Of a stretch of DNA of 64,000 nt, positions 1 through 11,805 are shown piece by piece. Source of the stretch: Siphonodentalium dalli (Eukaryota; Mollusca; Scaphopoda; Gadilida; Siphonodentaliidae); NCBI GenBank assembly GCA_032622095.1, contig CP136063.1:87957980-88021979 (forward strand), in the 5' to 3' direction. The notes beneath the pieces are model-generated. The model was not told the DNA's origin. It worked only from the letters and a program-made list of their open reading frames with translations, and made no database searches. The translations under genes were made by a program, and so were the position numbers. Within the stretch, counting starts at the first letter, position 1, and every line of letters starts with the position of its first letter.

Positions 1-879
1 TAGATTAATAGATCACAGCCTGTCACAGCAGGCTGTTGTGTGGTAAAAGATGGAAACCGATATTGTGGTCAATAGCCATTGTTATTAAAAATATAGTACT
101 ATTTTCATGCTTACAGATTTGACACTTTGGTTGATAAATCGATTGTCTCGTTCAGTTACAAAATTATACAATGTAATTATCAATTCTTCAATTGTAGTGA
201 TGGTCAGATCGTATACCAGTAAGCGGACGACAGGCAACGACGCCACTTCATTTGTATGCATAGTCAGATAATAATTTCACTGAACAGACATCTTAAGGCT
301 GCTAATAAACAATTCAATCCCTGATAATCATAAAACTATGGAATTATACTACCACATGTAGAACATAATTATATTACAGTTTACAGGGGGCTTTACATGC
401 TCCAAAAGCGTCACCATCCTCTTGTGGATTATGGTGAGTTGTTGGAGAAACAATCACGGTATAACCTGCAACCACTTATATATGGCAAATAATCATGGTT
501 ATTAAAACTGTGGTATAGGCCTAATATTGTCATACACAGGTATGTAGATTTAAATCTGTGGATACTGAAGCGATTTTATTATTCATTTATAAACGGATAT
601 ATACTGGAGTTGTCGACTATTCATTTGTAGGGATGTTCAGATCACATCAGCAGACGACAGGCAGAGACATTTTCGGTTAAAAAGTTCAACATGCAGACAG
701 TCTAACGCCCGCCGAAAACGATGCAATAGGTGCGCGGTCGGCTTATATGGCCCAATATGTCAATATCCTTTATGTAATACATAATGTATGTGATATATTT
801 ACTTGGATGAGAGAATAAAGCATTATGCTGATATATAATACACAATTCAATTCAAAGTAAAAATGTTTTTCTTTTGCAG
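1..879 (+). other. Wnt intron, 3' portion (no coding seen)
   Basis: This stretch precedes the first recognisable Wnt exon and ends in a good acceptor (pyrimidine tract then gcag at 871-879). I see no open frame resembling the Wnt N-terminal half, so the upstream exons lie outside the window. Two diverged copies of a short motif (ggatgttcagat followed by gcagacgacaggca) occur near 200-240 and 630-680; relatives recur near 10450, 11730 and 24900 (reverse), so it is a dispersed repeat. Confidence 0.7.
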
Positions 880-1148
880 GTAGCCGCGAAACAGCTTATA
901 TATACAGCATCTTTTCGGCGGGAATCATGTACATCATCACTCGGTCGTGTTCGAAAGGAGAATTGGAACATTGTGGGTGTGACAATAAGGTGCGGCGTGT
1001 AAACACCGGTGGACAATTCGAGTGGGGAGGATGTTCAGATAACATTCGCTATGGATCCAAGTTCTCTCGGGATTTTGTGGACGCGAATGAGAGGAAAGAA
1101 ACTCCATCTGGTATGATGAATCTCTGGAACAATGAGGCGGGAAGAAAG
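880..1148 (+). CDS. Wnt: Wnt ligand gene, penultimate coding exon
   Basis: Encodes the central part of a Wnt protein, a secreted cysteine-rich, lipid-modified signalling ligand for Frizzled receptors. Translation from a phase-1 acceptor gives (G)SRETAYIYSIFSAGI, then TRSCSKGELEHCGCD, then WGGCSDNIRYG and MMNLWNNEAGRK. These match the GTRE-A-Y-SAG, C-CGCD, W-GCSDN and MNLHNNEAGR blocks of all Wnts. The exon has 89 complete codons and ends in phase 0 at a gttagt donor. Both boundaries fall where Wnt genes usually have introns. The SDN-YG and FVDANERKE wording resembles Wnt4/Wnt2/WntA more than Wnt1 or Wnt3, but I cannot fix the subfamily by eye. Confidence 0.96.
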
Positions 1149-1666
1149 GTTAGTACATGTATATATGGCTGAATGGAATATTCCACAGCCAGTCATATCG
1201 GGCGGCCATAGCCGTTGCTAGGAGACGTTAGTCTGCTACAAGTAATTATTCAACATGTGCTTGAACATGGAAAATTATAAATAGTGTCATGCAAAATGAA
1301 ATAGCATATTAAAGTCACGAATACATTTTCAACATCATTGTTCACATTGCAAGTCCAGTACATTATTATTTGGCAACAAAAACGTTGTTTGAAAACAGCC
1401 CAGGTAACACTGACAGTTGAAATTTCACTCAAAAATATTGAGTATAAATGTGATAATAATAAAAAACAGTACTAATTTAAAATCCTGTTTAATGAGATTT
1501 TGAAATCCTAAGTGGCCAATAAACAATCAATGTTGTATATTTAATGTATACATGTAAATAGCTTCTCCTCGTGCACAAACCGCTACAAACGTACAGCGTC
1601 AACTTGTATCAATCGCCCACCCATTATATTTTCCACTCATATCAACTTTTGTTCTTTATTTTTCAG
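1149..1666 (+). other. Wnt intron between the two visible exons
   Basis: 518 bp intron with a gttagt donor at 1149 and a tttttcag acceptor ending at 1666. No repeats or RNA genes were recognised in it. Short open frames here on either strand have no family resemblance. Confidence 0.9.
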
Positions 1667-2140
1667 ACCGCGAAGCAGGAAGTAGAGTTGATATGTAAAT
1701 GTCACGGGGTCTCAGGATCGTGTTCTGTGAAGATTTGCTGGAAAAAGCTTCGGAATTTCCGTACTATCGGCTCCGTACTCAAGGGAAAATTTGACGGAGC
1801 GAGCATGGTCACACTAGTGAAGCGAAAGCGTGGAAAACAATTGAAATTGCGCAGAAAGGATCGCGATCAGAAGCGTCCGACGAAAAAGGATCTTGTGTAT
1901 CTTGAAGAATCTCCCGATTTCTGTGAACATGACACTCATAAAGGTTCACTTGGAACTCACGGTCGGGAGTGTAACAAGACCAGTTATGGTCTGGATGGGT
2001 GTTCTCTAATGTGTTGTGGTCGGGGTTACCACACGATAGTCAAGGAGCAGAAAGATGACTGTGACTGCAAATTCATATGGTGTTGTGAAGTGAAGTGTAA
2101 GACATGTACTCAAATGATTGAGAAACACTACTGCAATTAA
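1667..2140 (+). CDS. Wnt: Wnt ligand gene, last coding exon
   Basis: Encodes the C-terminal 157 residues and the stop codon of the Wnt. It begins in phase 0 with TAKQEVELICKCHGVSGSC; the serine after the valine in CHGVSGSC is the position palmitoleoylated by Porcupine in Wnts. Next come KICWKKL, a basic linker rich in KRKRGK and RRKDRD, DLVYLEESPDFC, GTHGRECNKTS, DGCSLMCCGRGYHT and the terminal CDCKFIWCCEVKC...C..M...HYCN block, with the family's cysteine spacing intact. The ending CKFIWCC resembles Wnt16, while DLVYLE-SPDFCE and KFDGA resemble Wnt4/WntA. The linker is more basic than in the vertebrate Wnts I know. There is no frameshift, and the reading frame joins the previous exon cleanly. 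Confidence 0.97.
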   Translation, partial: TAKQEVELICKCHGVSGSCSVKICWKKLRNFRTIGSVLKGKFDGASMVTLVKRKRGKQLKLRRKDRDQKRPTKKDLVYLEESPDFCEHDTHKGSLGTHGRECNKTSYGLDGCSLMCCGRGYHTIVKEQKDDCDCKFIWCCEVKCKTCTQMIEKHYCN

Positions 2141-4073
2141 TTAAGAAAATTACGTATGTGTGTGTGTGTGTAATCAGGGTTCCAGATCTCCAATTACAAC
2201 AACAACAACAACATACTAATTCTAATTTAAAGATGGATTATCTCTTTAAATAACAAGTTTGAAATAGTTGCGTGGGTGTATAAAAATTGATTGGTATATG
2301 AATTGAAGACCCCTGTCCGGAAACGCTTCTATCAATTAAAATTGATTTTTTTCGAATATTTTATTATGAAATGAGATGACTAAATGGGACACTTTATTGT
2401 TCTATTTTTAGAACAGACCATTCAGGCGATACCATATAGCGATAGAGATTATTAGGTTTTCCCCATAGCTACGTTCCGGACGTCAAATGGCCTAGATTGA
2501 TAGTTTGTATGTTATATTCCATATTTATAAGCGATAATGAGTCTAATTAATGTTTATTTGTGACAAAATTACATTATAAAATTTCTGGTCTCTGTTAACA
2601 GTATCCACTATTGTTCGTTAGCTAAACAACCACACCTTTTTAGACCAGAAAATATTCGAAATGTAATTAATATTAATCGATAGAAGCATTTCAGGACATG
2701 GGTCTTCGATTCATATCTTATATTTATACCCCGGTAACTATATAGCAGATGTTTATAAAGAGATAGACCATCTTTAAATATTGGCTTTATTCCACTGAAA
2801 ACCAGATGTGACATATGCAGAAAAAATAAAGCAACAATTATTACTGTCCTTCTAATTCATTGAAACGATATAACATAAATGAATAGAAAACTTTATAACA
2901 GACAACATATTTTCAGGTGGAAAATAACCTTCCAATCCTGTTAATTTAGACACTAAGATCTTATTATAGAAGCATAATAATTGGCCTGGAACCCTGAATA
3001 TATCGCTGACAGGGCCCGGAACCTACGTCATAATCTGCTCGAAAATGACGGGCAGATATATCACATTGAAGTGAGTTTTCGTCGATTCTTTTACCTATAT
3101 ATATATAACTAACCCAACCAAAACAGATATCGATTGAGCTAATTATTTGCTAACTCGCAACTCACTACGAACCCCGTATAAACATGACTGTTGAGAAAAT
3201 ATAAGTGTTCAAGTGACTTCGGCCACCATATTTCGATGGTGTGAATTTGGAGGCCAAAATCTTCTTAAAATCAAATCTGATCGATATAATTTGTTTTTTC
3301 AGTATCCGAGATTATAGCTCATTAGTCTTACTATATTTTTTTATATCTTTGGAAATTATAGATGAATTGTCTGTCGTGATATCTTGCCCCCCATTTTCGA
3401 GCAATTTTTGACGTAGAATCTCGGCCCTGGCCAAGGAGACGAGCGAGACTGTAGAGATGGCATATTTGCTATGTTCCAGAAAATAATACTTCAGGTTCGC
3501 GGGTTTACCATGTGAGCTGCGACATGTGCTGCAGATATACCGGTTACCTACTTACACACATCGACGATGGCTCTTGCATAGACTATATGTGTCATGTCTT
3601 GTGTACCCCGACGTTAACTCAGTTCTATAAATGGCAAAAAAACCTCAGATCTGGCATTGTATTTTGTACATTTATTTGTGTAGTATTTGTCTTGTTGTCT
3701 GTTGTATGATTTGTTTTATGGTCGTAAGCAAAGAACATGGATAGCTTGCCACGTGTTTGTGAATAGCTAGGTAGTTATTTAATTTCTAACAATGTTCGTG
3801 CTGACTGTCGTTCAATGTCTGGTTACTCTCTCCATTCTGATTAACGGGGTGAACGTCAAAAGCGATAGAGTTTATCCACGTAGACATAATTATCATTGCC
3901 ATAGAGAGCATTCGTTCGGTTCCAATGGGGGGTAGAGGTCTTTATTTTTGAATTTCCAAATTCACCACTTGAGTCTAGCAAAATAACCAACTATATGTCG
4001 GATATTCCATTTGTTTCAAATTGTTGAAAAAAAATTACAATGCATGATAGGTGGCCACGCCTTGTTTCTCCAT
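2141..4073. other. Intergenic sequence and probable Wnt 3' UTR
   Basis: No gene is recognisable. A (TG)n run follows the stop codon (2155-2170) and an (AAC)n run lies near 2198-2210. AATAAA at 2825-2830 is the first good polyadenylation signal downstream of the Wnt stop, but I cannot show that it is used. Confidence 0.5.
2825..2830 (+). terminator. Candidate polyadenylation signal of the Wnt gene
   Basis: AATAAA hexamer about 690 nt after the Wnt stop codon. Assignment rests only on position and orientation. Confidence 0.3.
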
Positions 4074-5338
4074 AAGGCCTAAAAAAAGACATTTGCTTCC
4101 GCTAACGAGCTGGGGGGAAATAAGGACGGTTGGCAGGCAAAACTTTTTTTTTATTAAATATTTTCTTTTTCTATATTTTTAACAATACGTGTATAATACT
4201 TGATATGAGCCCACATTATGGAGTAATATGGACTTCTTAGTCTCAAGGTGGTCAACCCATGGAATATAGAAACAAGAAACTCAGATTCAAAGCCACAGAT
4301 GATATATATTTCTTTCTTCATAAGAATATCAAATGCATTCCGCAGTGTGGTGATTTCCATAGTATCAATGTTCGATCTGTTTTTCCACGATCTCTCTATC
4401 ACCGCAAACAAACTCGATATGGTTTATGTTGAAAGCTGACAACTCCTTAACTTTCATTTCAACATTTATGTCGAACGGCGCTGACTCAGCCGATGTACGG
4501 CACCTCACTTAAACCTTACTGAAGTCAGTCTTATCCGGGTGGATTAAAAAGAAGAGTTCTTCAATTTTGGCTTCGTTGTCTATCGATCTGATCTCTTTTT
4601 TGCTTCCGCAGTGGACACATTAGTCCAGATAGATAGCCACAACAACGTGCTGGCCTATATGGAGGTAGCCATTGTTGTTGTGGTGTGAATTATGATACGT
4701 ATCTATTTATAGTATGTGGGTATTTCCACCGGAAGCGACCGCCGTGCTTTATCTCTGTTAAATAGGTTACACTGGTGTAAATGTTTTCCATAGGCCTCAG
4801 TGCTAACGTTTTAGCGTATGCATGCTGTTGGCTATATAAATACTGGGTCAAAAAAAAAATTTAATCTGAAAAATTGACATTTGAGGAAACTTTTTACACA
4901 AAAAAATCATGTCTGTCAGGGAATTCGCCTTTAAATCTTGTGTTTTCGTAACTAGTGTCAGATCCGCATAAAAAAATACTGTCATATTTTAGACCACACC
5001 AAAAAATTCAAACTTCACTACAAAGGGTTAATTCCTGTACCTATAGGGAAGAGGTGTGATGATTTTTTTTATGCAATAAGCACACAAGGCTATTGACCAA
5101 TCAGGGCCCAGTGTCCATTTTATTCTTTCCTATATATTCCTCCCGCATCCGCTAGATGTCACTCAGAACCTTATTTACACCAGTGTAACATAAATGCGTG
5201 AAACATTCACAGATACCTGCAGATACCATTATTTTTTTAAAGTCAGTTTTTCGATTGCAATAAAAAGTTTAGACTCGGCGCTTTTAAATAGGGTCGGTCG
5301 GGTTAGCGGAAACAAACGTCTTTTTTTTTAGGCCTAAC
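4074..5338. mobile_element. Inverted-repeat element, family F copy 1
   Basis: About 1.27 kb bounded by inverted ends: AAGGCCTAAAAAAAGAC followed by TTCCGCTAACGAGC on the left, and GGTTAGCGGAAACAAACGTC followed by a T run and TAGGCCTAA on the right. A second copy in the opposite orientation lies at 34121-35428, and end fragments occur near 41920 and 50459. No transposase is visible, so it looks non-autonomous. Confidence 0.75.
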
Positions 5339-5667
5339 TATCTGCGAGACACATGCCTGGTCAATGATAATACGTTGGTAGATCATGCCACGAATCTCTA
5401 CTCTGGCTAACGCCCGTTAGCCAGAGTAGAGTTTCGTGCCATGATCTAATACGTTGGTTGGTATTGCGGCAGGCATCGATGAGACGTGGAATCCGTTTGG
5501 AGTGTTCAGATCAGAATTTCCAACTGTTTACCTTGTATTGATAAGACCTATAATTATTCTGAAGTGCGAATATTTCAGTTTTATCCCTTTCATAGTTTGC
5601 AATTTTTCAGCTGGTCCTTCAAGCTTTCCAACTGCTGGGAATTTCCAACATAACAACCACATATGCG

Positions 5668-6120
5668 ACCCGCCATATCAAATCCAGTCGGAAGTCGGGA
5701 TTTTTTTACCCTGTGCCAATGCATTCTCTTATATATGCGAGTCGACCATAGGTCGCCTCGCATATATAAGAGAATGCATTGGCTTAACAATTTTTTTATC
5801 ATGTTTTTTAAATAAATGTTTCTTACAATTTTTAGGACATAAAATAAAAAAACATCCATTACCCTGCAGGGAGCCCCACACATATATAGAAGCACATAGA
5901 AGAGTGTCGTCTGCTCATGTTTGTCTGGGGCTCTGTATGGGTGAAATTATAAAATTGTTAAAGAATACAAGAACAAATTATTAAAATTGTCAAAAATTGT
6001 TAGGCCAATGCATTCTCTTATATATGCGAGGCGACCTATGGTCGACTCGCATATATAAGAGAATGCATTGGCACAGGGTAAAAAAAATCCCGACTTCCGA
6101 CTGGATTTGATATGGCGGGT
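5668..6120. mobile_element. Palindromic element containing a double-hairpin MITE
   Basis: Outer inverted arms of about 40 nt (starting ACCCGCCATATCAAATCC and ending with its complement) enclose 5709-6078. That inner part begins CCCTGTGCCAATGC and ends GCATTGGCACAGGG. Each end of the inner element is itself a near-perfect hairpin of ~68 nt built on CCAATGCATTCTCTTATATA and its complement around GCGAGTCGACC. Copies of the inner element lie at 41486-41717 and 61311-61489. The open frames here on both strands are products of the palindromes. Confidence 0.8.
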
Positions 6121-7597
6121 CACATATATGATTGGAAATGTTCTAACTGATGCCATTTCAGTACAAACATTTGGACAAATATAACTAAAGTTGTAATTTT
6201 GGAAAAAATAATCCGTGAATACTAATCTGAAGAACTAGCCTGGAATCTGGTGTTTTTGTGTTTGGGGGAACACTTTTTGTTCTTTGTGAAGAACCGTTGT
6301 AGAACGATGCTACCCGTGGGAGTTATGGGGATGTTTTTTCGGATAGCTTAGTTAGTTCCGCTATAGGGAACACTTGTACAACAAAAATTACAGAATCTTG
6401 GGTTTTCGCATGTGTGCTTAGTTCTGAATAGAGGGCATAATTTAAATCCGATTTTTAAATGTTCTTTATAGCTTATAATAATCAATCGTTTTAAAGTATT
6501 TGGTTCCTTGGCTAACTGCGTTTTTGGTTCTGGATTAGATTCCACACGATACTCAACAAGAACCAAATGTTTTTTTCGCCACATGCGCACAGAGAACCAA
6601 TTCATTGAAACCGCTATAAGGGAAACACAATGAGGCTTATTTGGTTCATAATATTTTTTACAGTGTACATTTGACAACATTTATTGAAACGAAAGCATAT
6701 ACGAAATTTGACCTGATTGGCCTGTATACATGTGAATATTCCACTTAATTAGTTTTCTGAATCTGATTTAAACCGAAGTTGTGACCCGGAAACCGAAGTA
6801 ATCATGCAGTATATATTCGAAAAGGGGAACAAATCTGCCAAAATGCATCGTTCGAACTCGAATAGTCGAATTGAAATCTTGTCAAAGATGCAACATGTAC
6901 ATCCGAACATTTCAAACAGACGCGTGTTGATTTCGATTACAGAGGTGGTCAATTAACGCAGTATGTATATAGGCACGTATAATGATCTCACCCTCCCCAA
7001 TTGCCATGCCAAAGTCAACAGTTGACAATTGTATAGGCCTATATATATACTGGAGAATACATTGATAATGCTCTATATTTAATCTCGAACCAATATAAAT
7101 TTGATGCGGCGTGTTTTATATCAAAAGTGTGAAGATATATCCTTCTTCCAGTCTAGGTTATACATGCAGACTCGTGCACACGACCCGTGTTATAAACTTC
7201 CGACATGTTATATACGAGAGTCTGCGAGAGTCGGAAAATTGTGATGTAATCGGTGGTGAACTTATACCTAGAGATCAGAACATGATCCGGTCCGGGAAAG
7301 ATGACAAATTCAGTTGGTAATTCGTTTGAGTCCCAGAATGGAGACCATTTGCACACATTGCTCGCGGTGATAGCGGATTTAACTTTGGTAAAAATATTCA
7401 TTAGTAAAAATTATTGGAAATTTAACGTATAAACGCGTACGGAGAAAAGGAAATCAGAATTCAGTTGGAAAGTGTTGAACCATGCATGGGGAAAGTTAGG
7501 TTTGAACATTACAACTCAGGGGAGTACAAATTAAATTGGGGAATATTTGGGAGGTGACGTTGGAAATTCTACGTTGGGCACCCCTCCCAACAATTAC
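6121..7597. other. Intergenic sequence, nothing recognised
   Basis: I see no coding exon, RNA gene or clear repeat boundary here. The short open frames are in AT-rich sequence and lack recognisable motifs. Confidence 0.5.
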
Positions 7598-7836
7598 CAT
7601 ATATAGCCATGTCCCTGCAGACAGGTATCCCCTCCCAATTGTTACCATCTATTGTCATGTCCCATGTCCCTGCAGACAGGTATCCCCTCCCAACAATTAC
7701 CATCAATAGTCATGTCCCTGCAGACAGGTATCCCCTCCCAATTGTTACCATCTATAGTCATGTCCCATGTCCCTGCAGACAGGTATCCCCTCCCAACAAT
7801 TACCATCTATCGCCATGTCCCTGCAGACAGGTATAG
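7598..7836 (+). repeat. Minisatellite, ~45-57 bp unit, about five copies
   Basis: Tandem copies of a unit containing CATGTCCCTGCAGACAGGTA followed by TCCCCTCCCAA, alternating between a version with CAATTGTTACC and one with CAACAATTACC. Some units carry an extra CATGTCC duplication. The open frames reading through it are shadows of the repeat. Confidence 0.9.
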
Positions 7837-8365
7837 GGTTTGGGTTTTGAGCCCACGCCATACTTCGATCCGCGGTTGTGGCACGTGTGTGATTGGTTGC
7901 CCCATGACATGTGGTTTCATGTTAACAGGGAAGGCATTGAATATCGACACGCGATCAACATGGACACATCAATGGTGTTTAGATTTCGTATGCGATTACC
8001 CTCGGTCAACACGCGCTCGTGACATTTACCGCGAATTCAACAGTCATCACATGTCTGACTTTCCAACGTTATCTTCGAAATCGACAGGACGTGTATCAAG
8101 TTGAAATCCAGGTCGTATATATATATGATGGCAACGCGCCTACAAGAGTTAATTTTTTTTTTACCTGTCACTTTGGTTTCATAGACAAATCTGCATGTGC
8201 AAGCCAATGGTCTCCCGAAAAGAAAAAAGAACTAAATGAAAGTGTCAATGACGTTGTAGCTCAGCATGGAGATGGAATAATATGGAAAATGTTATGCATG
8301 GCAGTTAATGGGAGTTCTGAAAAAGGAAAGTTAAAAAAGTTAAAGTAATACGAATGAAGGGATTG

Positions 8366-8706
8366 GAATATGCCGATGTCACTTCGTGAGGTCAATTGAG
8401 TTCGCATACTTTTAAAAATATGTAAACACTGTCGTAATTGTCTTTTTTTCATATTAAATTACCACTTTCAATTGACAATTGATGTGGTGTTCAGAACAAA
8501 TATCATGTCTTCTTCGGAATAAACCCGTTTGTTGTCGCAATTGTGATATTTGATTCCATTTATTTGTGGTTTTATGGGAGCTGGTCACTAATGGGTATAT
8601 ACAACTCATGTCATATAAAGCCTGTCGGGATGTTCTCGTACGTAAACTAGCTTCTCGCTATTCAAATATCTCAGCTGGTTTACGTACGAACAGACTTGGA
8701 CCAGCT
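8366..8706 (-). repeat. Diverged partial copy of the RPL7 intron 2 element
   Basis: Reads as the reverse complement of segments of 48150-49300. Shared blocks include GAGTTCGCATACTTT, GTCGCAATTGTGATAT, TGTGGTTTTAT, GGTCACTAA and the terminal CAGCTGGTTT...ACTTGGAC. It marks a dispersed inverted-repeat family whose best copy is at 48112-49349. Confidence 0.65.
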
Positions 8707-9713
8707 ATACCCGGTGTGCCGAGATTCAAATGTGAAATCCAATATGGCCGCTGATGACCATATTTTAAAACGAAACTCAACAGCTCTAACCTATAGAGGT
8801 CACCCCGAAGATCCATGTGTGTAGTTTTGAATCTATGGGATGTTCTTGCATGCATGGCGTCCCGAAAGATTTGGTGATGGAACAGGATGGAAAGGGTAAA
8901 ATCCAAGATTCTTGCCAGCGCCCATGCATGTTTTTCATTAAAAACGAATTCAAATTCAATAGCTCCCATTTAGATATTGGAGGTAATTTTAATTCCCAAA
9001 CATGCCTGTAAATATTCAAAACATTTATCCAATAAATTTGGGCTGCAGGGTGTGTCGATGGTTCAAATGAGAAATCCAAGTTGGCTGCTGGCGCCATGGT
9101 TTTCAAGAATTTCGAAAAAAATCGACGTTAGCTCCCATCTAGATGTCACCATGAAGATTCGTTTATATGAAGTTTGTTGATGATCGGATGGGGATGTCGT
9201 CTATACAGGGTGTGTCGAAGGAAATCGCACGTGAAACGTACGCACATGCAGACGGACGACAATCCACGACAATAGCTCAAACTTGACTCAAGTCGAACTA
9301 ATGAATAAGTCTGACTATATATTGTAACATTCTGCAGTTCCAAAACACCTGATGGTGTTAGCTTACAATGAATCGGTCGGATGGTTCAATTGTGGGTAAG
9401 AATCAGTCTATCGCCGTGCGAAATTCGGCAATAACTTTCGCTGAAGGGATCAGGTTACTAGGTTTTAGTAACACCACAGTTTCGGGGTAGACCTATTAAA
9501 CTACAGACATGGATTCATTCGCGACAATAAACAAACAGAAGAGTCAAACCCACAATGGCAGACAGTAATTTAGATGGATATTCACTAAGCATGTGCAGCT
9601 ATACTTGGGAGTTGGGTGTCTATTGTTCAAAATGTACTATACATTCGCCATATACTGATATAAAATCAAGACAGTTATTGTCGAATTAACGCAGCGGACT
9701 GGTCACTTTCACA
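8707..9713. other. Intergenic, low-copy repeat debris
   Basis: Contains two diverged passages built around GTGAAATCCAATATGGCCGC and GAGAAATCCAAGTTGGC, hinting at an old duplication (8700-8960 against 9050-9170). No gene is recognised. Confidence 0.4.
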
Positions 9714-10185
9714 TTAAAGGTATTCAATCCGATCAGACGGTCCCCATATCAACAAGATACAACAATAACATTTCTTCAAAATACGCTTTAGTTATCAGAA
9801 TCGATTATTTGGAGAAAAAAAATAACGCTTATCACTGTCCACTATGGTGTCAAATTTCCCAAAACGTGTTATTTATCAATATTTTGTTCAACGAAATATG
9901 GCCGTATTATCACTTGAGTATCACTAAATGTGGCCGTATTACCACTTGATTTTAGTATATCCATCTTCATCCGCAATTTCGTCCGAGACCGTCGGTTTGA
10001 CAACTCTTTTCTGGGCCACAAATAATTGCATATATCTCGAGAAATAACATACTTAAAAAATCGATATCTGATCACTCTGCATGAGCTTTGATGGGTGGGT
10101 TTCTCTACTCGAATCAAATATTGTTTACCCCCGAAGCCAAAGATATAGTAATTTGAGAGCGTTAATTCGGGTAATGCTTCTTTAA
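9714..10185. mobile_element. TTAA-flanked palindromic MITE, family A copy 1
   Basis: Left end TTAAAGGTATTCAATCC then GATCAGACG. The right end is a decayed inverted version ending TTTAA. Inside are the family blocks: the AGCTTTGATGGGTGGGTTTC and ACTCGAATCAAATATT stretch, and CCCCGAAGCCAAAG before the right end. Other copies: 11802-12092, 14753-15240, 23992-24276 and 63560-64000. Confidence 0.7.
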
Positions 10186-10635
10186 ATAACCCTTACTTGA
10201 CTAATGAATTCAATGGTACACATTGGGTTGCCTATCATCAATCTATAGATCCCATTTCAGTGAAAACTGGGCTTCCAAGAAATTAAGCAGACATGTTGGG
10301 CGATAAGACTTAGCATCTGATAACTCTATTATATATATATTGTTTTCGATGAAGTTGGAAATAGACATGCAATAAAACTGCCCGAAAATATCTTTACAAA
10401 CTCAATGTCCTGGTAGACCCGTTTTCCAGGAAGCGTGGGATCTATAGGGTGATTATTCATTTGAAGGGGTGTTCAGGTAATAAAAGCAGACGGCAAACAG
10501 GCTGAAAGCGATTACATGCCAGTGCAGAGGAATTCATATATTTTGTTGGGAAAGACATATATTGTCGTTCTTGAACTTATTATCTAATATTCCCGATGGG
10601 AACTACCCGTCAGTGAGTATTATGTAAAGAAATTG

Positions 10636-11117
10636 TTAAAGGCACACTTAATTTTCGAACTCCCAGATTACTTTATATAAAATATATGCCATATTATATA
10701 CCGTTTGAAAGAGGAAGCTCCAAAACATTGTATTATCAACTTATTCGGTGTAATAAACTGATAACATGTTGTTTTTGTTGAGTTGCCAATGCGTTATGTC
10801 ATCAAGATTGAAGAAAAAATCAGTATTATTTTCAATGCAGGAAGAATAACTCTATTTTTTAAAGATATAGTTCTTCCCCTTTCATTGAAAAAGTTTGAAT
10901 TGTGTTGCATAATAGCATTCTGGATGCCAGAAGGGGGGAAGAGAGTCATCAGCAGTTTTCTATTTCTCTGTGAGCATCTTCTGAGACACAGATGTTTCAA
11001 ATAGTGATGAATTATAGTATTTTAATAATATTTTATGGCATAGATTGTTATTAAAACCGTATATCAAGTCACTAAAAAAAAAATAATCGGAGACTCGAAA
11101 ATTAAGTGGGCCTTTAA
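10636..11117. mobile_element. TTAA-flanked MITE, family C copy 1
   Basis: Starts TTAAAGGCACACTTAATTTT and ends with the inverted AAAATTAAGTGGGCCTTTAA. The interior has the GATGCCAGAAGGGGG and CTGTGAGCATCTTCTGAGAC region shared, in inverse order, with 20729-21140. TTAA at both ends fits a TTAA target duplication of the piggyBac/Kolobok type (inference; no transposase present). Confidence 0.8.
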
Positions 11118-11510
11118 AGTGATGAGAAACACTCAAGTAGGGTGATAAAATAGAATGGAGAATAATCTTGCTCAAAGTAATTATTTTCACAAATATTATA
11201 TCCAAATTGACACTACACACGCTCATTCTTATATATTAACTGAATGCAGTGACTCTTGATGGCGAAATCGTTTTAATTAGTTTATCGACGATAGTTGCGT
11301 CCCGAACCGAGAAGTAAATATTTACAATTGAGCGTAGTTCGGACGATGATTTCTATGGAGTCCTATGGTCGATTTGCTTGAAATTTTCGGCCACGTTAGT
11401 AGAATGATGCATTCCCCCAGATGACATATATATAGTGCCTGAATACTAACTTATCAGTTTCACGCACCCGAAGAAGTCAAAAATATGTCTTTGAATTAAG
11501 ATGGTCACCA
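11118..11510. repeat. Dispersed repeat, family R copy 1
   Basis: Shares long passages with 26038-26239 plus 27005-27180, and with the reverse strand of 56518-56640. Examples are GTAGGGTGATAAAATAGAA, CATTCTTATATATTAACTGA, TTCTATGGAGT, AATTTTCGGCCA and CAGTTTCACGCACCCGAA. Copy 26038 is split by a later insertion, so this copy shows the undisturbed order. Confidence 0.75.
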
Positions 11511-11660
11511 AGGATTAAAAGAAAAATAGCCCGAAGACCGGACCTTGTTTCGATTCTGAGAATCTCAGTTGGGAACCCACACCGGCGACAGGTTGTGTCG
11601 TCTGAAGTCTTCACTGTAGATTCCAGAGGATACCAGCAACCAATTCATGGAAACAACTTT

Positions 11661-11805
11661 TTAACTCTTTCTATACTAAATAGATTCTCCCACTCAGTCA
11701 TAAACGTATACATTGGACGGGTCTATTATTCACCTGGATGGATGTTCAGGAAATATGAGCAGGGGACAGACAATATCAATGAGCATTTAGTATAGAAAGG
11801 GTTAA
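11661..11805. mobile_element. Small TTAA MITE (145 bp)
   Basis: Inverted ends TTAACTCTTTCTATACTAAA and TTTAGTATAGAAAGGGTTAA. Its right TTAA (11802-11805) is the left TTAA of the next element, so the two lie end to end and share the site. It encloses a copy of the ggatgttcagg / gcaggggacagaca dispersed motif. Confidence 0.8.

Noticed and set aside
5454-6156. Overlapping open frames of 69-176 codons on both strands
   Set aside because: They read through near-perfect palindromes of a MITE, which makes both strands open and alike. No domain.
7609-8104. Repetitive plus-strand frames with HVPADRYPLP-like units
   Set aside because: They are read from a ~50 bp minisatellite; three frames give similar lengths and there is no conserved domain.
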